From assembly GCA_964057225.1 (NCBI GenBank), contig OZ059896.1, positions 5,084,001 through 5,148,000 on the forward strand: a DNA stretch of 64,000 nt. The letters are read 5' to 3'. The notes beneath the pieces are model-generated. The model was given only the letters and a program-made list of their open reading frames with translations, did not search any database and was not told the origin of the DNA. Numbering within the stretch: the first letter of the stretch is position 1; each line of letters opens with the position of its first letter. The DNA is from Auanema rhodensis (Eukaryota > Nematoda > Chromadorea > Rhabditida > Rhabditidae). Shown one piece after another: positions 55,601 to 64,000 of the stretch. The position numbers and the translations under genes are program-made.

Positions 55601-58600
55601 CAATATTAATAAAAATTTGTTTTTAGACTAATATGGACATGGGGAATCTAATTTTGAAAACCGCATCTCTTTATCTTTCACGTGAAGCGAGTTACATACC
55701 AAGTGCACATCACGTGTACATTTAATTAGCATAAATTAAAGTTCACGTAAATTTCAAAGTCATGGTTACCATGAACCAATATCAATAAAAATTTGTTTTT
55801 AGACTAATATGGACATGGGGAATCTAATTTTGAAAACCGCATCTCTTTATCTTTCACGTGAAGCGAGTTACATACCAAGTGCACATCACGTGTACATTTA
55901 ATTAGCATAAATTAAAGTTCACGTAAATTTCAAAGTCATGGTTACCATGCACCAATATCAATAAAAATTTGTTTTTAGACTAATATGGACATGGGGAATC
56001 TAATTTTGAAAACCGCATCTCTTTATCTTTCACGTGAAGCGAGTTACATACCAAGTGCACATCACGTGTACATTTAATTAGCATAAATTAAAGTTCACGT
56101 AAATTTCAAAATCATGGTTACCATGCACCAATATCAATAAAAATTTGTTTTTAGACTAATATGAACATGGGGAATCTAATTTTGAAAACCGCATCTCTTT
56201 ATCTTTCACGTGAAGCGAGTTACATACCAAGTGCACATCACGTGTACATTTAATTAGCATAAATTAAAGTTCACGTAAATTTCAAAGTCATGGTTACCAT
56301 GCACCAATATTAATAAAAATTTGTTTTTAAACTAATATGGACATGGGGAATCTAATTTTGAAAACCGCATCTCTTTATCTTTCACGTGAAGCGAGTTACA
56401 TACCAAGTGCACATCACGTGTACATTTAATTAACATAAATTAAAGTTCACGTAAATTTCAAAGTCATGGTTACCATGAACCAATATCAATAAAAATTTGT
56501 TTTTAGACTAATATGGACATGGGGAATCTAATTTTGAAAATCGCATCTCTTTATCTTTCACGTGAAGCGAGTTACATACCAAGTGCACATCACGTGTACA
56601 TTTAATTAGCATAAATTAAAGTTCACGTAAATTTCAAAGTCATGGTTACCATGAACCAATATCAATAAAAATTTGTTTTTAGACTAATATGGACATGGGG
56701 AATCTAATTTTGAAAACCGCATCTCTTTATCTTTCACGTGAAGCGAGTTACATACCAAGTGCACATCACGTGTACATTCAATTAGCATAAATTAAAGTTC
56801 ACGTAAATTTCAAAGTCATGGTTACCATGCACCAATATTAATAAAAATTTGTTTTTAGACTAATATGGACATGGGGAATCTAATTTTGAAAACCGCATCT
56901 CTTTATCTTTCACGTGAAGCGAGTTACATACCAAGTGCACATCACGTGTACATTTAATTAGCATAAATTAAAGTTCACGTAAATTTCAAAGTCATGGTTA
57001 CCATGCACCAATATCAATAAAAATTTGTTTTTAGACTAATATGGACATGGAGAATCTAATTTTGAAAACCGCATCTCTTTATCTTTCACGTGAAGCGAGT
57101 TACATACCAAGTGCACATCACGTGTACATTTAATTAGCATAAATTAAAGTTCACGTAAATTTCAAAGTCATGGTTACCATGCACCAATATCAATAAAAAT
57201 TTGTTTTTAGACTAATATGGACATGGGGAATCTAATTTTGAAAACCGCATCTCTTTATCTTTCACGTGAAGCGAGTTACATACCAAGTGCACATCACGTG
57301 TACACTTAATTAGCATAAATTAAAGTTCACGTAAATTTCAAAGTCATGGTTACCATGCACCAATATCAATAAAAATTTGTTTTTAGACTAATATGGACAT
57401 GGGGAATCTAATTTTGAAAACCGCATCTCTTTATCTTTCAAGTGAAGCGAGTTACATACCAAGTGCACATCACGTGTACATTTAATTAGCATAAATTAAA
57501 GTTCACGTAAATTTCAAAGTCATGGTTACCATGCACCAATATCAATAAAAATTTGTTTTTAGACTAATATGGACATGGGGAATCTAATTTTGAAAATCGC
57601 ATCTCTTTATCTTTCACGTGAAGCGAGTTACATACCAAGTGCACATCACGTGTACATTTAATTAGCATAAATTAAAGTTCACGTAAATTTCAAAGTCATG
57701 GTTACCATGAACCAATATCAATAAAAATTTGTTTTTAGACTAATATGGACATGGGGAATCTAATTTTGAAAACCGCATCTCTTTATCTTTCACGTGAAGC
57801 GAGTTACATACCAAGTGCACATCACGTGTACATTTAATAAGCATAAATTAAAGTTCACGTAAATTTCAAAGTCATGGTTACCATGCACCAATATCAATAA
57901 AAATTTGTTTTTAGACTAATATGGACATGGGGAATCTAATTTTGAAAATCGCATCTCTTTATCTTTCACGTGAAGCGAGTTACATACCAAGTGCACATCA
58001 CGTGTACATTTAATTAGCATAAATTAAAGTTCACGTAAATTTCAAAGTCATGGTTACCAAGAACCAATATCAATAAAAATTTGTTTTTAGACTAATATGG
58101 ACATGGGGAATCTAATTTTTAAAACGGCATCTCTTTATCTTTCACGTGAAGCGAGTTACATACCAAGTGCACATCACGTGTACATTTAATTAGCATAAAT
58201 TAAAGTTCACGTAAATTTCAAAGTCATGGTTACCATGAACCAATATCAATAAAAATTTGTTTTTAGACTAATATGGACATGGGGAATCTAATTTTGAAAA
58301 CCGCATCTCTTTATCTTTCACGTGAAGCGAGTTACATACCAAGTGCACATCACGTGTACATTTAATTAGCATAAATTAAAGTTCACGTAAATTTCAAAGT
58401 CATGGTTACCATGCACCAATATCAATAAAAATTTGTTTTTAGACTAATTTGGACATGGGGAATCTAATTTTGAAAACCGCATCTCTTTATCTTTCAAGTG
58501 AAGCGAGTTACATACCAAGTGCACATCACGTGTACATTTAATTAGCATAAATTAAAGTTCACGTAAATTTCAAAGTCATGGTTACCATGCACCAATATTA

Positions 58601-61600
58601 ATAAAAATTTGTTTTTAGACTAATATGGACATGAGGAATCTAATTTTGAAAACCGCATCTCTTTATCTTTCACGTGAAGCGAGTTACATACCAAGTGCAC
58701 ATCACGTGTACATTTAATTAGCATAAATTAAAGTTCACGTAAATTTCAAAGTCATGGTTACCATGAACCAATATCAATAAAAATTTGTTTTTAGACTAAT
58801 ATGGACATGGGGAATCTAATTTTGAAAACCGCATCTCTTTATCTTTCACGTGAAGCGAGTTACATACCAAGTGCACATCACGTGTACACTTAATTAGCAT
58901 AAATTAAAGTTCACGTAAATTTCAAAGTCATGGTTACCATGCACCAATATCAATAAAAATTTGTTTTTAGACTAATATGGACATGGAGAATCTAATTTTG
59001 AAAACCGCATCTCTTTATCTTTCACGTGAAGCGAGTTACATACCAAGTGCACATCACGTGTACATTTAATTAGCATAAATTAAAGTTCACGTAAATTTCA
59101 AAGTCATGGTTACCATGCACCAATATCAATAAAAATTTGTTTTTAGACTAATATGGACATGGGGAATCTAATTTTGAAAACCGCATCTCTTTATCTTTCA
59201 CGTGAAGCGAGTTACATACCAAGTGCACATCACGTGTACACTTAATTAGCATAAATTAAAGTTCACGTAAATTTCAAAGTCATGGTTACCATGCACCAAT
59301 ATCAATAAAAATTTGTTTTTAGACTAATATGGACATGGGGAATCTAATTTTGAAAACCGCATCTCTTTATCTTTCAAGTGAAGCGAGTTACATACCAAGT
59401 GCACATCACGTGTACATTTAATTAGCATAAATTAAAGTTCACGTAAATTTCAAAGTCATGGTTACCATGCACCAATATCAATAAAAATTTGTTTTTAGAC
59501 TAATATGGACATGGGGAATCTAATTTTGAAAACCGCATCTCTTTATCTTTCACGTGAAGCGAGTTACATACCAAGTGCACATCACGTGTACATTTAATTA
59601 GCATAAATTAAAGTTCACGTAAATTTCAAAGTCATGGTTACCATGCACCAATATCAATAAAAATTTGTTTTTAGACTAATATGAACATGGGGAATCTAAT
59701 TTTGAAAACCGCATCTCTTTATCTTTCACGTGAAGCGAGTTACATACCAAGTGCACATAACGTGTACATTTAATTAGCATAAATTAAAGTTCACGTAAAT
59801 TTCAAAGTCATGGTTACCATGCACCAATATCAATAAAAATTTGTTTTTAGACTAATATGGACATGGAGAATCTAATTTTGAAAATCGCATCTCTTTATCT
59901 TTCACGTGAAGCGAGTTACATACCAAGTGCACATCACGTGTACATTTAATTAGCATAAATTAAAGTTCACGTAAATTTCAAAGTCATGGTTACCATGAAC
60001 CAATATCAATAAAAATTTGTTTTTAGACTAATATGGACATGGGGAATCTAATTTTGAAAACCGCATCTCTTTATCTTTCACGTGAAGCGAGTTACATACC
60101 AAGTGCACATCACGTGTACATTTAATTAGCATAAATTAAAGTTCACGTAAATTTCAAAGTCATGGTTACCATGCACCAATATTAATAAAAATTTGTTTTT
60201 AGACTAATATGGACATGGGGAATCTAATTTTGAAAACCGCATCTCTTTATCTTTCACGTGAAGCGAGTTACATACCAAGTGCACATCACGTGTACATTTA
60301 ATTAGCATAAATTAAAGTTCACGTAAATTTCAAAGTCATGGTTACCATGCACCAATATCAATAAAAATTTGTTTTTAGACTAATATGGACATGGAGAATC
60401 TAATTTTGAAAACCGCATCTCTTTATCTTTCACGTGAAGCGAGTTACATACCAAGTGCACATCACGTGTACATTTAATTAGCATAAATTAAAGTTCACGT
60501 AAATTTCAAAGTCATGGTTACCATGCACCAATATCAATAAAAATTTGTTTTTAGACTAATATGAACATGGGGAATCTAATTTTGAAAACCGCATCTCTTT
60601 ATCTTTCACGTGAAGCGAGTTACATACCAAGTGCACATAACGTGTACATTTAATTAGCATAAATTAAAGTTCACGTAAATTTCAAAGTCATGGTTACCAT
60701 GCACCAATATCAATAAAAATTTGTTTTTAGACTAATATGGACATGGAGAATCTAATTTTGAAAACCGCATCTCTTTATCTTTCACGTGAAGCGAGTTACA
60801 TACCAAGTGCACATCACGTGTACATTTAATTAGCATAAATTAAAGTTCACGTAAATTTCAAAGTCATGGTTACCATGAACCAATATCAATAAAAATTTGT
60901 TTTTAGACTAATATGGACATGGGGAATCTAATTTTGAAAATCGCATCTCTTTATCTTTCACGTGAAGCGAGTTACATACCAAGTGCACATCACGTGTACA
61001 TTTAATTAGCATAAATTAAAGTTCACGTAAATTTCAAAGTCATGGTTACCATGAACCAATATCAATAAAAATTTGTTTTTAGACTAATATGGACATGGGG
61101 AATCTAATTTTGAAAACCGCATCTCTTTATCTTTCACGTGAAGCGAGTTACATACCAAGTGCACATCACGTGTACATTTAATTAGCATAAATTAAAGTTC
61201 ACGTAAATTTCAAAGTCATGGTTACCATGCACCAATATTAATAAAAATTTGTTTTTAGACTAATATGGACATGGGGAATCTAATTTTGAAAACCGCATCT
61301 CTTTATCTTTCACGTGAAGCGAGTTACATACCAAGTGCACATCACGTGTACATTTAATTAGCATAAATTAAAGTTCACGTAAATTTCAAAGTCATGGTTA
61401 CCATGCACCAATATCAATAAAAATTTGTTTTTAGACTAATATGGACATGGAGAATCTAATTTTGAAAACCGCATCTCTTTATCTTTCACGTGAAGCGAGT
61501 TACATACCAAGTGCACATCACGTGTACATTTAATTAGCATAAATTAAAGTTCACGTAAATTTCAAAGTCATGGTTACCATGCACCAATATCAATAAAAAT

Positions 61601-63008
61601 TTGTTTTTAGACTAATATGGACATGGGGAATCTAATTTTGAAAACCGCATCTCTTTATCTTTCACGTGAAGCGAGTTACATACCAAGTGCACATCACGTG
61701 TACACTTAATTAGCATAAATTAAAGTTCACGTAAATTTCAAAGTCATGGTTACCATGCACCAATATCAATAAAAATTTGTTTTTAGACTAATATGGACAT
61801 GGGGAATCTAATTTTGAAAACCGCATCTCTTTATCTTTCAAGTGAAGCGAGTTACATACCAAGTGCACATCACGTGTACATTTAATTAGCATAAATTAAA
61901 GTTCACGTAAATTTCAAAGTCATGGTTACCATGCACCAATATCAATAAAAATTTGTTTTTAGACTAATATGGACATGGGGAATCTAATTTTGAAAATCGC
62001 ATCTCTTTATCTTTCACGTGAAGCGAGTTACATACCAAGTGCACATCACGTGTACATTTAATTAGCATAAATTAAAGTTCACGTAAATTTCAAAGTCATG
62101 GTTACCATGAACCAATATCAATAAAAATTTGTTTTTAGACTAATATGGACATGGGGAATCTAATTTTGAAAACCGCATCTCTTTATCTTTCACGTGAAGC
62201 GAGTTACATACCAAGTGCACATCACGTGTACATTTAATTAGCATAAATTAAAGTTCACGTAAATTTCAAAGTCATGGTTACCATGCACCAATATCAATAA
62301 AAATTTGTTTTTAGACTAATATGGACATGGGGAATCTAATTTTGAAAATCGCATCTCTTTATCTTTCACGTGAAGCGAGTTACATACCAAGTGCACATCA
62401 CGTGTACATTTAATTAGCATAAATTAAAGTTCACGTAAATTTCAAAGTCATGGTTAGCATGAACCAATATCAATAAAAATTTGTTTTTAGACTAATATGG
62501 ACATGGGGAATCTAATTTTGAAAACCGCATCTCTTTATCTTTCACGTGAAGCGAGTTACATACCAAGTGCACATCACGTGTACATTTAATTAGCATAAAT
62601 TAAAGTTCACGTAAATTTCAAAGTCATGGTTACCATGAACCAATATCAATAAAAATTTGTTTTTAGACTAATATGGACATGGGGAATCTAATTTTGAAAA
62701 CCGCATCTCTTTATCTTTCACGTGAAGCGAGTTACATACCAAGTGCACATCACGTGTACATTTAATTAGCATAAATTAAAGTTCACGTAAATTTCAAAGT
62801 CATGGTTACCATGCACCAATATCAATAAAAATTTGTTTTTAGACTAATTTGGACATGGGGAATCTAATTTTGAAAACCGCATCTCTTTATCTTTCAAGTG
62901 AAGCGAGTTACATACCAAGTGCACATCACGTGTACATTTAATTAGCATAAATTAAAGTTCACGTAAATTTCAAAGTCATGGTTACCATGCACCAATATTA
63001 ATAAAAAT
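49105..63008 (+). repeat. Large segmental duplication, copy 2 (79 monomers)
   Basis: This 13,904-bp block is the partner of 31,153-44,000. It is longer by exactly six monomers, accounted for by four steps: a trimer doubling at 52,977-54,032, one extra monomer near 54.4 kb, one extra monomer near 56.2-56.4 kb and one extra monomer near 62.6 kb. Shared rare combinations, such as TAATTTTTAAAACGGC (39,280 and 58,112 regions) and AATAAGC (39,003 and about 57,835), argue for duplication and not independent assembly from common monomer types. Copy-specific changes include ATTCAATT near 56,777 here and TTCGAC near 41,193 in copy 1. Confidence 0.88.
52977..54032 (+). repeat. Tandem trimer (2 x 528 bp) inside copy 2
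   Basis: The trio G26A with TCTTCCACG and ACCGTG, then TTTGAAC with C65A, then a C158A-flanked monomer occurs at 52,977 and again at 53,505 (GTGAACC at 53,131 and 53,659, 528 bp apart). Copy 1 has the trio once, from 35,025. The third monomers differ (C65A at 53,329, TCTTCCACG at 53,857), so the duplication joint probably lies within or next to that monomer. Confidence 0.8.
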
Positions 63009-63712
63009 TTGTTTTTAGACTAATATGGACATGAGGAATCTAATTTTGAAAATCGCATCTCTTTATCTTTCACGTGAAGCGAGTTACATACCAAGTGCAC
63101 ATCACGTGTACATTTAATTAGCATAAATTAAAGTTCACGTAAATTTCAAAGTCATGGTTAGCATGAACCAATATCAATAAAAATTTGTTTTTAGACTAAT
63201 ATGGACATGGGGAATCTAATTTTGAAAACCGCATCTCTTTATCTTTCACGTGAAGCGAGTTACATACCAAGTGCACATCACGTGTACATTTAATTAGCAT
63301 AAATTAAAGTTCACGTAAATTTCAAAGTCATGGTTAGCATGAACCAATATCAATAAAAATTTGTTTTTAGACTAATATGGACATGAGGAATCTAATTTTG
63401 AAAATCGCATCTCTTTATCTTTCACGTGAAGCGAGTTACATACCAAGTGCACATCACGTGTACATTTAATTAGCATAAATTAAAGTTCACGTAAATTTCA
63501 AAGTCATGGTTAGCATGAACCAATATCAATAAAAATTTGTTTTTAGACTAATATGGACATGGGGAATCTAATTTTGAAAACCGCATCTCTTTATCTTTCA
63601 CGTGAAGCGAGTTACATACCAAGTGCACATCACGTGTACATTTAATTAGCATAAATTAAAGTTCACGTAAATTTCAAAGTCATGGTTACCATGAACCAAT
63701 ATCAATAAAAAT
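63009..63712 (+). repeat. Tandem dimer (2 x 352 bp) near the right edge
   Basis: Monomers alternate G26A+C45T at 63,009 and 63,361 with plain types at 63,185 and 63,537. The C153G allele GTTAGCATGA stands at 63,157, 63,333 and 63,509, in three consecutive monomers, whereas elsewhere in the window it occurs singly, 8.8-10 kb apart. The dimer lies just past the end of the copy-2 duplication. The partial monomer at 63,889 (A17T, C65A) repeats the type seen at 62,833. Confidence 0.75.
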
Positions 63713-64000
63713 TTGTTTTTAGACTAATATGGACATGGGGAATCTAATTTTGAAAACCGCATCTCTTTATCTTTCACGTGAAGCGAGTTACATACCAAGT
63801 GCACATCACGTGTACATTTAATTAGCATAAATTAAAGTTCACGTAAATTTCAAAGTCATGGTTACCATGCACCAATATCAATAAAAATTTGTTTTTAGAC
63901 TAATTTGGACATGGGGAATCTAATTTTGAAAACCGCATCTCTTTATCTTTCAAGTGAAGCGAGTTACATACCAAGTGCACATCACGTGTACATTTAATTA

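Larger units (their letters stand above)
1..64000 (+). repeat. 176-bp tandem satellite array, single orientation
   Basis: The entire window is a head-to-tail array of one 176-bp monomer, 363 complete copies and a partial last copy, continuing past both window edges. The motif TTGTTTTTAG or a one- or two-base variant recurs at every 176th base. Bases 1, 2641, 5281, 7921 and so on to 63361, each 15 monomers apart, all fall at the same monomer position, so there is no net indel. Monomers mostly differ from consensus at a few positions drawn from a limited set of recurring variants. G+C of the consensus is 57 of 176, about 32%. The period is close to one nucleosome plus linker, as in many centromeric satellites. 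A centromeric or pericentromeric role is inferred from architecture only. No other sequence interrupts the array. Confidence 0.98.

Noticed and set aside
1-64000. CRISPR array
   Set aside because: There is no alternation of constant repeat and unique spacer: the full 176 bp is repeated with few substitutions.
1-64000. Tandem LTR or helitron-derived transposon array
   Set aside because: No open frame, terminal repeat pair, primer-binding site, polypurine tract or target-site duplication is visible; the unit is only 176 bp.
1-64000. rRNA, tRNA or snRNA tandem genes
   Set aside because: No rRNA, tRNA cloverleaf or snRNA motif was recognised; the unit is uniformly AT-rich and short.

Overview
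The whole window is one uninterrupted array of satellite DNA. A 176-bp monomer of about 32% G+C is repeated head to tail on one strand from the first base to the last: 363 full copies plus a 112-bp partial copy. I see no unique sequence, gene, RNA gene, transposon or inversion. The monomer phase is identical at every point checked (each 2,640 bp, exactly 15 monomers, brings back the same register), so copies differ by base substitution with no net insertion or deletion in 64 kb. This architecture points to a eukaryotic chromosome, most likely centromeric or pericentromeric heterochromatin. Nothing in the sequence lets me name the organism. A near-nucleosomal AT-rich monomer is typical of both plants and animals. 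I did not recognise the monomer as a known family. Monomers are numbered here from base 1 (monomer k begins at 176(k-1)+1), and positions 1-176 are counted from the TTGTTTTTAG motif.

Region by region: 1-2,816 is a homogenised stretch of mixed monomer types. 2,817-5,280 holds a trimer nested in an 8-monomer (1,408 bp) higher-order repeat. 5,281-9,680 carries an 8-monomer period marked by a rare A14G monomer. 8,273-14,784 is a more diverged island with many private variants and its own marker allele. 14,961-17,072 holds two 6-monomer (1,056 bp) units. 16,193-21,296 holds two 14-monomer blocks 2,640 bp apart. 21,297-27,104 is a mosaic with a tetramer duplication. From about 27.1 kb to the end the array is built from units recurring roughly every 8.4-9.2 kb. 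These nest in a far larger duplication: 31,153-44,000 is colinear with 49,105-63,008 at an offset of 17,952 bp that grows stepwise to 19,008 bp as whole monomers are gained. Between these two copies lie two 16-monomer (2,816 bp) tandem units at 44,001-49,632.

Each monomer carries several short sequence devices: three CACGT motifs spaced 32-33 bp apart, three short dyad symmetries, a degenerate CENP-B-box-like 17-mer, an A/T tract and an AATAAA hexamer. Their function is inference. The firmly supported content is the satellite itself and its hierarchy of duplications, which fits unequal crossing-over or break-repair in units of whole monomers. No gene-based biological system is present in this window.
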